From positions 25,025,493 through 25,089,492 of the forward strand of contig OX419759.1 of assembly GCA_948567375.1 (NCBI GenBank): DNA of 64,000 bases, written 5' to 3'. This document shows positions 47,773 through 57,357 of this stretch, piece by piece; position 1 is the first letter of the stretch; each line of letters starts with the position of its first letter. The translations under genes were made by a program, and so were the position numbers. This DNA comes from Lunularia cruciata (taxonomy: Eukaryota; Streptophyta; Marchantiopsida; Lunulariales; Lunulariaceae). Under the pieces are notes generated by a model. The model had not been told where the DNA came from, did no database searches, and worked only from the letters and a program-made list of their open reading frames with translations.

Positions 47773-48157
47773 GAGTTGCACTTCTTCGTCTTCCGACGCT
47801 TCTAGTTTCTACCAAGAAATCACACCTCCTGCATGCACCTGTCACTGTCAATCAACCTTTGCACGTATGAGCCGCCAGTTTTGAAACGGCCCCTTCTTGA
47901 ATTTCTCACCCCGACAAAAGATGGTTAGACTGTCTTTGGCTCGGGTTGAGCTCCCCCCGATCCAAAGACAATTTAATTTGTATGGTATGCTGACATGGCA
48001 TTTCTGAGGACTTCGCCTTATGACCCAAAGTCACTTTACTTTGGGTTTCATCCCAAAGACACTTTTCTTTGCCTTCTTCGGCCATACATGCGCAATCCGA
48101 CCTCTCTATACACTTCTTCTCCTTTATTTAAAAAAAACAAAAAATGTGGGCACCACA

Positions 48158-50935
48158 TACTCCCTCCCTCAAATGTGAGCGTCTCCGCGAACATAGACCT
48201 TGGGTGTCTTAGAAACTTCCGAGTCTATGGTCCAATATCTCCGAACTCTCCACCCGTTTACTTGAGTGGCAAAAGGATTACCTTCCAAATCAACGAGTTG
48301 CATGGATCCATTTTTGTAAAGATGAAGAACTCAATAGGGACCCATCCATCTCAAATGCAACTTACCTGGAAAAAATATTTGGCGATTGTCATATAACAAA
48401 ACCAAATCCCCTTCTTGTACAGTCATAGGCTTGATTCTCTGATTGTGCCTGACTTTCCTCTTTGCTTGTACTTCTTTCGTGGTTTGCATTGCATCGTCTC
48501 TTTTCTCTTCTAACCACATCAGTTGATGAATCTAAAGATCCTGACTTTCCTCTTCCGACATCCGTTCTTCGCACAAAACTCGATATGTTGGAACTTCAAA
48601 TTCAACTGGTAGTATGGGATGCAAGCCATATATCAAGAAGTATGGGGTTTGTTTCGTTGTAATCTTCTTTGTCGTTCGATATGCCCACAACGCGGCTGGT
48701 AATTTTGTATCCTAGTCATAGGCATAATTGACAGTCACCTTATTCAAAATTTTACAAAGTAACCCATTCGCTTTTTCCGTTAAGCCATTTGCTTTTGGGT
48801 TATAAGGAGTTGTCTTTCGATGTTTAATCTGAAAATACTTGGTTAACGCCTCCATTACAGAGTTCAAAAAATGTGTTCCTCGGTCACTGACCAATTCCAG
48901 AGGACACCCATATTGAGAGATGATGTTTTGAAAGAAAAATTCTGCCACAGTTTCAACATCATCTCTGCGAGTTGCTTCCGCTTCAACCATCTTGGTAGCA
49001 TAGTCAGTGCAAACCAAAATGTAGCACTTTCTTGTGACTCGGGTCACTGGTTGAATGGGACCCACAAAATCAATCCCCCATTTCTCAAATGGGGCCAAAG
49101 GCAAAATTGGTCTCAAAGGCCATTGAGAAGTAGCCGTCGGCTTCCCCGTTCTCTGACACGCATCACAGCTTTGGATATGAGCATGTACATCTTTGTACAT
49201 TGTAGGCCACCAATACCCTACCGAAATAATTTTCTTTATAGTATTCTTCAGAGCATAGTGTCCTCCCGATGCCTTGGAGTGTAAAGATTCAATTACTCCT
49301 CCTACTTTGTATGACTCCAAGCATTGCCAAAGTACTTCGTCTTTGCCCATCTTAAATAAAATGTTGTGTTTAAGCTGGTACGGCCCCATTTTCCTGAGAA
49401 AGACTGCCCGCTGTTCCGGATCCATCCCCTTAGGACAATGGAGAGTATTCAGATAATTATATTCATCTGCATACCTTGTACTTCTCATTGCTGATAAGTG
49501 ATACAACTCTTCGTCAGGGAACCAATCGTCAATTTCCCACTCCTGGTCTTGAGTTTCTAACCTAGACAAGAAGTCCGCATTCGAATGCAAAGCTCCCTTC
49601 CTCACTTGTATAGTATACGTGAATTCTTGTAATAACAAGATCCATCTTGCAATTTGTCCCGATAAATCTGCCTTCTTGACCAGATGTTGCAATGCATAAT
49701 GGTCAACATAGAAGACAAACTCATACCCCAACAAATAATGACGAAATTTCTTGCAGGCATACACCATTCCAAGTGCTTCTCTTTTAGTCGTCGAATAGTT
49801 CTTTTCAGAAACTGAAAGTTGTCGGCTGGCATAATACACCGGGTAGTCCTTCTTCTTCTCGTCCTTCTAACTTAAGACAACCCCGATGGCCATGGACAAA
49901 GTGTCCACATACACATGAAAAGGGACATCCCAATTCAGGGCCCTCATGACTGGTGCTTCAACCAATTTCTTCTTCAACACCTGGAAAGCTTCTTCTTGAT
50001 GCGCTTCCCATATATAGTCTTCGGATTTCTTCAGAAGCTTTGTAAGTCGTGTAGCAAGCACTGCATAGTTTGACACAAAGCGTTTGTAATATCCGACATG
50101 TCCCAAGAAGGCTCTCAGCTCCCGGATGTTCTTCGGGGATTCCAAAGCTGCAATTATCTTAACCTTCTCAACATCAACTTCAATACCTCGGCTTGACACC
50201 CGATGCCCCAGAAGAATTCCCTCCTTCATTGCGAAGAAGCATTTCTCCGGGTGTAATGACAAGCCGGCAAAACGACACCTTTCAAACGTTTGGCGAAAGT
50301 AATCTATATGTACATCTCTTCGCCCAAACACACAAAAGTCATCAATAAAAACTTTGACAAATTTGTGCAAGAAATCCTTGAAGATCTAATTCATCATCTG
50401 CTGGAAAGTAGCGGGAGCATTACACAACCCAAAGGGCATTTGATTGTACGCAAAAGTGCCCTAATTGGTCATGAATGTAGTTTTATCCTTGTCTTCTTCT
50501 CGAATGGATACTTGATTGTACCCTGAAAATCCATCAAGAAAACTATAACAAGGATGCCCAACTACTTGATCTAAAATTGTATCGGTAAAAGGCAAGGGAT
50601 GATGATCTTTCCTTGTTACTGCATTCAATTTTTGGAAGTCTTGGCACACTCGGATCTTCCCTATTTTCTTCTTCAAGACAATGACAATGGGGGAGACCCA
50701 TTCACTGCTTAAGACAAGGAAGATGATTCCGGCCCCTAAGCACTTGTCGATTTCATCTTTCACCAAAAGCGAGTACTTTGGGTTCAAGCGGTATTGTCGC
50801 TGCCAAACCGGAACTGCACCTTCAACCAAATCAATCCGGTGTTCTCCAAATTCTCGTGGAATACCCGGCATTTGATCAATCGACTAGGCGAATACATCCT
50901 GGAACTCTATAAACAGGGCAGTGTATCCTGCCAAC
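48158..50935 (-). pseudogene. B pol: RT, RNase H, integrase (few stops)
   Basis: Starts within RT at about 50871 (MPGIPREFGEHRIDL). It has SEWVSPIVIVLKKK, GYNQVSIREEDKDKTTF, FGLCNAPATFQQMMN and VFIDDFCVFG (about 50335-50350). RNase H has VPFHVYVDTLSMAIGVVLS and YVDHYALQHL. The 375-codon open piece 48712-49839 runs from RNase H through integrase, with HHCC (CDACQ intact) and all three catalytic residues (CTDYAT, VSDRGTHF, NGLTEKANG). In-frame stops near 50460, 50370, 49870, 48710 and 48535 are mostly TAG at former Trp or Gln codons. The C-terminus (from 48520) runs to the PPT. Confidence 0.88.
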
Positions 50936-51577
50936 TCCTCCGAAGACTCAAGACTTTGATCCTCGCTACTACATCTAATCTCTGAATTGCATGATTTCTC
51001 ACTGCGAATTCAGAGTTTTTCTTCCCTCCTCCCATCTCTTCTGCTTTCTTAATGTCTCTCGATTTCTCTATCGCGACTTCTCCCTTGCGCACTAACCCGA
51101 GTACAACTTTATTTCCCTTTCCCCAATCACCTGCAAGATGACTTCTCAACGGCAAAGGAAAATTGCTTGACATTTCATCGTTGCAGTTTATAGAGTTGCA
51201 CTTCTTTGTCTTCCGTCGCTTTGAGTTTCTACTGAGAAATCACACCTCCTGCATGCACCTGTCACTGTCAATCAACCTTCGCGCGTATGAGCCGCCAATT
51301 TTGAATCGGCCCCTTCTTGAATTTCTTGCCCCGACAAAAGGTTGTTAGACTATCTTTGCCTTGGGTTGAGCTACCCCCAATCCGAAGACAATTTACTTCG
51401 TATGGTATGTTGATAGGGCATTTCCGAGGACTTCGCCTTATGACCCAAAGTCACTTTACTTTGGGTTTCATCCCAAAGACACTTTTCTTAGCCTTCTTCG
51501 GCCATACAGGCGCAATCCAACCTCTCTATACACTTCTTCTCCTTTATTTTAAAAAAACAAAAAATGTGGGCACCACA
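50936..51577 (-). repeat. L12: 5' LTR of B, 3' part deleted
   Basis: U3 from TGTGGTGCCCACA (51577), TATA box near 51190, then the LTR gene from ATG 51173 (MSSNFPLPLRSHL) for about 75 codons. It breaks within AVRNHAIQRLDVVARIKVL and joins RT sequence at about 50935-50945, where both parents share the short string CCGAAG. Confidence 0.88.
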
Positions 51578-51582
51578 ACTTG

Positions 51583-52242
51583 TTTTTGAATGTATAACCT
51601 CCATTTGTGCATTAGCAATTTCTCTTTTCATTACCTTAACCAATGTCAGCTTCTCCTTCAATTCCTCACTAAACTTCACCAAGTTGTCCTTCATGGCTTC
51701 CGAGCTTTTACTCTAAAGAACTACCTCCACCCTAAGTTCTTTGGCTTTTGTTTCTACCCAAATTTATTTGCTTCTCAACACCAAGGTCTTCTCACTCCAT
51801 TTTGCTACGACCGCTAACTCGTCCTTCACTTCCAGATGAGAACTCGTCATCTCTACTTTCTTTTGCTACAAAAACACCAACAAGGGACACACAATCTTTG
51901 ACAGATACTCAACTCCATCACATTTTTCCTTGCTGTCTTTGATGTCTTAACCTTTGATAGGTAGTTCTTTGACATATGCCTTACCCTAAAGACGCGATCT
52001 TTGTTTCTTCAATGTTTCTCCATCCGAACTTTCTTCCTGAGTTGTAGCTTTGCTTGGTCCAATAACAATGAAAACTTGAGTACTTCTCTTCCCCTTGGTG
52101 ACTCTTGGAAAAACCAAGACCCCCTCTTCTTCTTTCTCATACTCCCGCTCAGCTATTGACAACTCCAAACTCAGCTTCTGTGCTTCTACAATCCTTTCTC
52201 TAAATTGTTGGACTTCAGTTTCTCCTTCATTGCTCCTACTTG
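51583..52242 (-). pseudogene. LTR-borne gene, middle part in L10
   Basis: Continuation of the L10 copy beyond element B. A 91-codon frame at 51986-52261 carries EGETEVQQFRERIVEAQ, EYEKEEEGVLVFPRVTKGKR and the linker, closely matching L8. The region 51488-51980 is coiled-coil sequence with frameshifts. Homology ends at 52242. Confidence 0.72.
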
Positions 52243-53009
52243 TAATACAAGAGCTAGCCATATGATCTAGAGATGAAATTTGGTTTGGTAATATCTGGAA
52301 TTATGTTATACATGATGGTCAAAATAGATCAGATAGAAGTATCACCAAAAGTGTACTTCTACAAATAGGGCAAAAATTGATATAGACTTGAAAACCTTAG
52401 AACCAATAGCTAGATATATGATTTAAAGGTGAGAATTGGTTTGGTAACATCTAAATGGATGTTATACATGATGGACTAAACATATCAGAAAGACGTATCA
52501 CCAAAAGGGGACTTCTACTAATAGAGTAGGAACCAAAATATGCTTGAAATCTTTGAAGGCAATTTTGGAGGCCTAAGTGGATAAATCAGGCCTCAAACAT
52601 GTGCAGATTTTCCCCCAACAAAGGAAAGGCTGGCCTTCCCTCCCCCTTGATTTGTCTCATTGGGAACTTTCCAACAGTACCTCACGCACCTCATGCAACT
52701 TTCCAACGGTACACTCACCCATGTGATTCTGAGATTTCTCCAGGAAGATTCCATAAAAGATGCTCTCTGGTCAAAGCTTGTTTGACCAACCTGATAGCAC
52801 CAGGACCAACATGTCACCCATCCAAGTAAGTAATCCAAGGGTAGAGCTTCTTGACATGTCACCTATTTGTGTGCCTAATCCTATGGTGGAGCTTCCTTGG
52901 AGGAGATCCTCTTGGTCTATATAATAAAGAGAGGGTGCTCCTTTGGAGCATTGTATGATTGAGTGTGAAATCTGTGTTTTCTCTCTTCTCTTGTCCTTGG
53001 AGTATTTCA
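52241..53009 (+). repeat. 5' LTR of D
   Basis: 769 bp, TGTAATAC...ATTTCA. It has an imperfect internal duplication of about 140-150 bp (52264-52408 and 52420-52560; both contain GTTATACATGATGG and GTATCACCAAAAG). A TATATAAT box lies at 52918-52925, about 90 bp before the LTR end. Confidence 0.75.
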
Positions 53010-53010
53010 A

Positions 53011-53022
53011 TGGTATTAGAGC
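53011..53022 (+). other. D primer-binding site, initiator tRNA-Met
   Basis: TGGTATTAGAGC matches the TGGTATCAGAGC site at 11 of 12 bases and lies one base after the LTR end. Confidence 0.85.
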
Positions 53023-53284
53023 AAGTGTTTTAGTCCAAGAGAGTGGATCACCCCTCTTGGAAGAACACAAACTATTGAAATTGAGTAATTTGAGGTGGAG
53101 AACATAGAGTATATGCTAGACTTAGGAAGGACTTTAGAGAGCGGATGGGATGGATGCACCAGGAGGAAAATTTACCACACCTAGCTTTCCATTCTTGCAT
53201 CCATTCCACATCAAGGTTATGTACATCCAGCATGAGCAAATGAGAGTATTGCTAGTTTATCACTTTAGAGCAGAATTCATGGAT
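53023..53284 (+). other. D leader, left part
   Basis: 260 bp between the PBS and nested element C. A short frame from ATG 53150 (MDAPGGKFTTPSFPFLHPF) stays open into C. Whether it is a real leader cistron is unclear. Confidence 0.4.
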
Positions 53285-53964
53285 TGTAACACCCATTTAT
53301 GCATGTGTGTGGTATTGGGATATTTAGCTTGGTATTACAAGTACTTGAAAGATATTATTTATATCCAGATAAAGGATGATTCTACATAAGTCATGATTAG
53401 CTAAATTTAGTCATAGTTAAGATAGAGGGGACCTTAATTTAGAGGAAGTAGAAAAGATGAGCACCACTATTTTGGATTTTAGTGTGTTGACTTGGCATTA
53501 TTCTTAGGTGTTTGGCTTTGAGGAAAGAGTTGAGAACTCTTGAGCCCGCAAGCCTTTTTGCTTTGGATTCTTCTTTAGTCCAAGGATAGCCCATGTGAAG
53601 GAATCCTTGACTTAGTGGTTGGGTCAAGATAAGACCACATGCTTAGGAGAATATGCCCATGTGAATGGATATTCCTTTTTACTTTTTGACTTTACTTGAC
53701 TTTTAACCTGGTAACTTGAGTTACTCTAGTAATTAGTAACTTTGGTGCATAACTATTTTACAAGTATATAAACAAGGGATGAGGAGGTACTCATCATCCT
53801 TTCATTTGCAACTATCTCTCTCTCATTGAGTTCTCTAGTGAGCAATGTCCTGAGTGTTGGAGTGTTAGCCTTGGAGAAGTATGATGGAGTTGGGGTTCCT
53901 TGCCTTCTTAGTCCATGGTGTGCTATCATAATAGCCATCAGAGGTTCATCTTTAGTGAGAGACA
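53285..53964 (+). repeat. 5' LTR of C
   Basis: 680 bp. TATATAAACAAGG near 53765 is a plausible TATA box, about 200 bp before the LTR end. It pairs with 60557-61236. Confidence 0.93.
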
Positions 53965-53980
53965 GACCGGCTCACATTTT

Positions 53981-53998
53981 TGGTTCCGTTGTCGGGAC
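53981..53998 (+). other. C primer-binding site, tRNA-Asp type
   Basis: TGGTTCCGTTGTCGGGAC resembles the tRNA-Asp complement (TGGCGCCGTTGCCGGG). It begins 17 nt after the LTR end, an unusually long gap. Confidence 0.65.
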
Positions 53999-54100
53999 CT
54001 CTCTAAAAGGCAAGATAATGTTCCACGTTCAATTCTACATTAGGCAAAAGGAGGCTATGAGAGCTCACTTGGAGAGAACATTAAGAGAAGAGAGGGCTGA

Positions 54101-54785
54101 ACATATTTCAGATTTGCTCTAAAAACAACCCCCCTCACTTCAAAAACTCATAACTCCTTGCCCAAGAACAATCTCTCTCTAATTTTTATGGCAGAAATTA
54201 GGATACAATGCGCTGAATTTTCTTCAAAATTTTCAGGACAATTCACTGAAAATTGAAGAAATTGCAGACTCTATACAATTTTCCAGAAAGCATGCAGTTG
54301 TGGGAGCACTTTACCCTATCAACTTTCAAAATTTTTAGCCCAATGCACATAGTAGCTCTCACAATATTTTTAAGTGTGCTAACTGAAAGATAACCCAAGC
54401 TATCATGTGTAGAAATTTCAAGTCTGGATCTCAAACTTGAGATTTTGTTCAAAATCACCTTAATCTCCAAAATCTGCAATCCACCTCACACAATCTCTCC
54501 AATTCCTCTCATGTGTACAAGATGTACAAAATCACCTCAAAGACATCATAATAAACTACATGGTATAAAAATGGATCTTGGTTCTCTAACATAAGTTCTC
54601 TGGAAAATTGTATAGAGTTTGCAATTTCTTCAATTTTCAGTGAATTGTCCTGAAAATTTTGAAGAAAATTCAGCGCATTGTATCCTAATTTCTGCCATAA
54701 AAATTAGAGAGAGATTGTTCTTGGGCAAGGAGTTATGAGTTTTTGAAGTGAGGGGGGTTGTTTTTAGAGCAAATCTGAAATATGT
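54101..54785. repeat. Long inverted repeat in the leader of C
   Basis: Arms 54101-54287 and 54599-54785, 187 bp each, reverse complements with a single mismatch that I can find (GCAGACT against GCAAACT). The spacer is 311 bp. The RNA would fold into a long hairpin between the PBS and gag. No terminal features of a DNA transposon were found inside or beside it. Confidence 0.93.
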
Positions 54786-55143
54786 GTGCTTAATAGATAG
54801 GTGTCTAAGCCAAATTGCTCAATGAAAAGATCTGGAATTTTGCAACGAGGGACGTCCTAAAGTTATGATCAAGTGTGAAAAGTTTTAGAGGACTGTCACA
54901 TACTGGTTGGGAGATTTGAGTGACATTGTGAGGAAGGGTCAATTCTGCAGAGTGGAGATCTCATGCATGAGGAGTTTGAGAGCAACAAAAAGCATGTTTG
55001 AGTGTTTAGATTCATCTTGGGAACATGGAGGTTCATCAAGAGTAGGAATTGAGATTATGCAAGGTTCTCCAAGGGTTTGAGGTGATTGTAGGGGTGGATT
55101 TGAGGAAAAGAGAGTTTACAATAGAATTTGAAGAGAGTGTTGA

Positions 55144-55497
55144 GAGGATCCAAAAACGTACACCACTGGAGGAAAGAGTGAGTCTAAGTGCTTTCTATGT
55201 GAAGAGAAGAGACATAAGGCAAGTTCATGTCCATTGACCTTTGAGAGCAAGAGATTGAGGGAAAGGAGAGGCTTACTTGACTTGGGTTTGCATGTTGGAC
55301 CTTCTTCACCAAGATTGGGAGGGAGAAGATCTAAGACCAAGGAGTTGTATGAGGTTTTTGGAATGGAAAGACTTCCAAAAGGACATGAGAGTAGTGGAGT
55401 AAAAGCATTTTTGGAGACTTTGGTGAAGGATCTTGGAGAGAGTCTTAGTACAGCTACAGAAATACTACCACCTTCATCAGCTTGTTCTCAAGATTAG
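55144..55497 (+). CDS. Upstream frame with a CCHC zinc knuckle, in the leader of C
   Basis: 117 codons are open from after the TGA at 55141 to a stop at 55495-55497. Near the start is CFLCEEKRHKASSC (55189-55230), a perfect CX2CX4HX4C knuckle followed by basic residues. The rest is charged, with a PSSPRLGGRRSK stretch and a helical LETLVKDLGESLSTAT. No ATG precedes the knuckle; the first is at 55234. It is in a different frame and about 240 bp before gag. It could be a remnant of a separate leader ORF, as some Tat-lineage elements have, or of an older gag. Confidence 0.45.
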   Translation, partial: EDPKTYTTGGKSESKCFLCEEKRHKASSCPLTFESKRLRERRGLLDLGLHVGPSSPRLGGRRSKTKELYEVFGMERLPKGHESSGVKAFLETLVKDLGESLSTATEILPPSSACSQD

Positions 55498-55737
55498 TGA
55501 TGGAGATAATCTTTCAACTTATGGATAAACTATCCATGAGGGTTTGATAAATATGCACTCTAGGATTTGATGCTGCTATAGAAATCTTGGAGCAACCTGA
55601 GCCTTTTGTGTTCCCTAGAGTGGATTATTCTCAGATGGTGTTAGTCATGTATATACTCTATTAGTAATAGAGTGAGAGAAAAGAAAAGAAAAAAAGAAAA
55701 AAAAATTGAGAGAAATGAAAGATAGTGAGAGGTTAAG

Positions 55738-57357
55738 ATGGGGAAACTTTTGGTTTTCTTTGGCAAGGATGGAGAAGATGTAGAGGCTTTTGTGAGAGAC
55801 TCCAAGAGAGCTTGCATAGGAAACAATGAGAGGAGGAAGAATGAGTGGGCCTCATTATTACCAGATTTCTTTGAGGATGCAACACTTACATGGTATGAGT
55901 CAAAATACCAAAAGAGAGAGAAGAGAGATGGGGAAGAGGAGTCTTGGGGCACTTTGACTTCAGCACTCATTGAGAACTTTCTTCCTGATGAGAGTTATGA
56001 GAGATTGATGAGGGAGGTTACATTTCTCAAGCAAGGAGATGGAGAGAAAGTGAGAGTCTATGTGGAAACAATGGAAAAGTTAGAGTCCAGATTTTGTATA
56101 GTGTTGAGGAAGGGTGGGGATGATATGGAGACTACAATGATTGGCATAGGTGCCATGCTTACCAAGAATTTTGTGGGAGGGTTGAGACCACAAATGAGAA
56201 GCAAGGTGAGATATGAGAAACCTTCTTCCAACCTTCTTGAAGCTATCAAGATTGCAATTCATATGGAGGAGAGTTTGGAAGGGGATGAGAGTGATTTGGT
56301 GGTGAAGGAGGTTACGCATCCTCCTCAAGGCTACAAGTATGGTGGAACTTCTGATAATTTGGTGACAAGGGTTGAACCACAAGTAGTAGTTGCTCCAATT
56401 CTTGCACCTCAACCAAAGGATCCACTTCAAACCATCACAGAACAACTTGCGGATCTAAAGATCAATGTGGTGCAACTATGGGAGAAGAGAGAGGTGGATC
56501 AAAATGTAGGGAGAGGGCCTAGGAGTTATGGAAACTATCCATATAGAGGAGGTCAACCAGCCAACAATTTCAATGATAGAAATTGTTTTGGTTGTGGAGG
56601 AAGAGGCCATATCCAAAGGAATTACCCAAATTCCACTTACCATGGAGGAAGGGGTTATGAGGGAGCCAATAGAGGGAAAGAGGGTGGTAGTGAAACCCAA
56701 GTGGCTCCTAATCCAAACAAAGGTAAGGGGATAGCATCTATAGATATGGTGGAGACCAAGTATGAGAAGGGAGAGTGCTCAAACTCCAAGGGTCTTAATT
56801 TGGAGCTTTTGGCACAAGAGAAGAAGAAAGCTCAGTTTGCAAAGGATGTTCACTCTTCTCAAGAATTTACTCCAAGCAAAGATACTCCTATGTCTACTAG
56901 GAGCACTTGCACCTCAACACCATCAACAACAAAGACTCCAAGGAAGAAGTTGGGGATGGAGGACTTCTTGATCTCAAAGCAACAATGGAACTACAATGTG
57001 TTGGAGGATGTTGGTAGTCACAAGGCTAACATTACAATAGGCCAGTTGATTGCTTTGAACCCTACCTTGAGAAAGGAGCTTAGAGGTGGATTGAGTTCTA
57101 CAAGGAGCAAGAAGAAGAAGAAGGCAAAAGCTCTAGTATCAATGGGGGTGGTGGATGCCAAGCCAGCACCATGGGAGGCTTGTGAATATGCCTCCAAGAT
57201 TGATGTGAGAGTGAATGGTCACAACATCAAGGTTGCATTGGTTGATGGAGGATCAGCAGTAAATGTCATGTCAGAAAGGTTGATGAAGAAGTTGGGTATG
57301 ATACCCCCAATACCTTCAACATTTGTGGTGAGCATGGCAAACAAGCAACAAGTTTGA
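55738..57357 (+). CDS. C gag (intact frame) reaching into protease
   Basis: 539 codons, ATG 55738, preceded by a purine-rich tract (55670-55735). Capsid region, residues 1-190: FFGKDGEDVEAFVRDSKRA, WASLLPDFFEDATLTWYESK, NFLPDESYERLMREVTFLK, KNFVGGLRPQMRSKV. Residues 260-300 hold a Gly/Asn-rich stretch and the knuckle CFGCGGRGHIQRNY, whose last Cys is Tyr. A Lys/Ser-rich linker follows. The protease begins near residue 490 (IDVRVNGHNIKVALVDGGSAVN, with DGG as active site). The frame stops at a TGA (57355-57357) inside protease, probably a mutated codon. Gag would form the particle that packages element RNA. Confidence 0.88.
   Translation: MGKLLVFFGKDGEDVEAFVRDSKRACIGNNERRKNEWASLLPDFFEDATLTWYESKYQKREKRDGEEESWGTLTSALIENFLPDESYERLMREVTFLKQGDGEKVRVYVETMEKLESRFCIVLRKGGDDMETTMIGIGAMLTKNFVGGLRPQMRSKVRYEKPSSNLLEAIKIAIHMEESLEGDESDLVVKEVTHPPQGYKYGGTSDNLVTRVEPQVVVAPILAPQPKDPLQTITEQLADLKINVVQLWEKREVDQNVGRGPRSYGNYPYRGGQPANNFNDRNCFGCGGRGHIQRNYPNSTYHGGRGYEGANRGKEGGSETQVAPNPNKGKGIASIDMVETKYEKGECSNSKGLNLELLAQEKKKAQFAKDVHSSQEFTPSKDTPMSTRSTCTSTPSTTKTPRKKLGMEDFLISKQQWNYNVLEDVGSHKANITIGQLIALNPTLRKELRGGLSSTRSKKKKKAKALVSMGVVDAKPAPWEACEYASKIDVRVNGHNIKVALVDGGSAVNVMSERLMKKLGMIPPIPSTFVVSMANKQQV

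Larger units (their letters stand above)
44398..48157 (-). repeat. L11: 3' LTR of B, best-preserved copy
   Basis: 3760 bp, from TGTGGTGCCCACA (48157) to GTTGTGACA (44398). It is preceded on the minus strand by PPT GAGGGAGGGAGTA (from 48158). It carries the least damaged LTR gene (45192-47745). U3 has CCCAAAG/CTTTGGG repeats at about 48020-48065. Confidence 0.95.
44398..51577 (-). mobile_element. B: deleted gypsy element inserted in L10, exact target duplication
   Basis: Minus-strand element, 7.18 kb. 3' LTR L11 (44398-48157) is complete. The internal region (48158 to about 50940) keeps pol from RT onward. The 5' LTR L12 (about 50940-51577) keeps U3 and the first codons of the LTR gene. One deletion removed the rest of the 5' LTR, the PBS, gag and protease. 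ACTTG at 44393-44397 and 51578-51582 is a perfect target duplication. LTR parts shared by L11 and L12 differ by roughly 10% by eye. Confidence 0.94.
24819..52242 (-). mobile_element. Element A: large gypsy element, heavily nested
   Basis: Minus-strand Tat/Athila-like element read from 52242 down: 5' LTR L10, PBS (42798-42815), gag, protease, RT, RNase H, integrase, PPT, 3' LTR L8. After removing nested F, B and L9, the internal region is about 5.5 kb. The 5' LTR is cut at about 52242 by element D. Sequence beyond L8 (24818 and lower) continues as a second PBS and gag, so A is one unit of a tandem that shares an LTR. All coding parts carry stops. Confidence 0.82.
42822..52242 (-). repeat. L10: 5' LTR of element A, split and truncated
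   Basis: The 3' part of the LTR is 42822-44397 and its continuation is 51583-52242, separated by element B. Homology stops at about 52242, where element D's LTR begins, so the N-terminal half of the LTR gene and U3 are not seen. TATA-like box 2 is degenerate (near 43495). Confidence 0.82.

Noticed and set aside
54243-54785. Inverted repeat as a MITE or foldback DNA transposon
   Set aside because: No target duplication at 54100/54786 and no known terminal motif; it lies wholly inside the leader of C.
55679-55710. Simple A-rich tract before C's gag as a retroposon poly(A) tail
   Set aside because: It is part of a longer purine-rich leader (55670-55735) running into gag and has no insertion borders.
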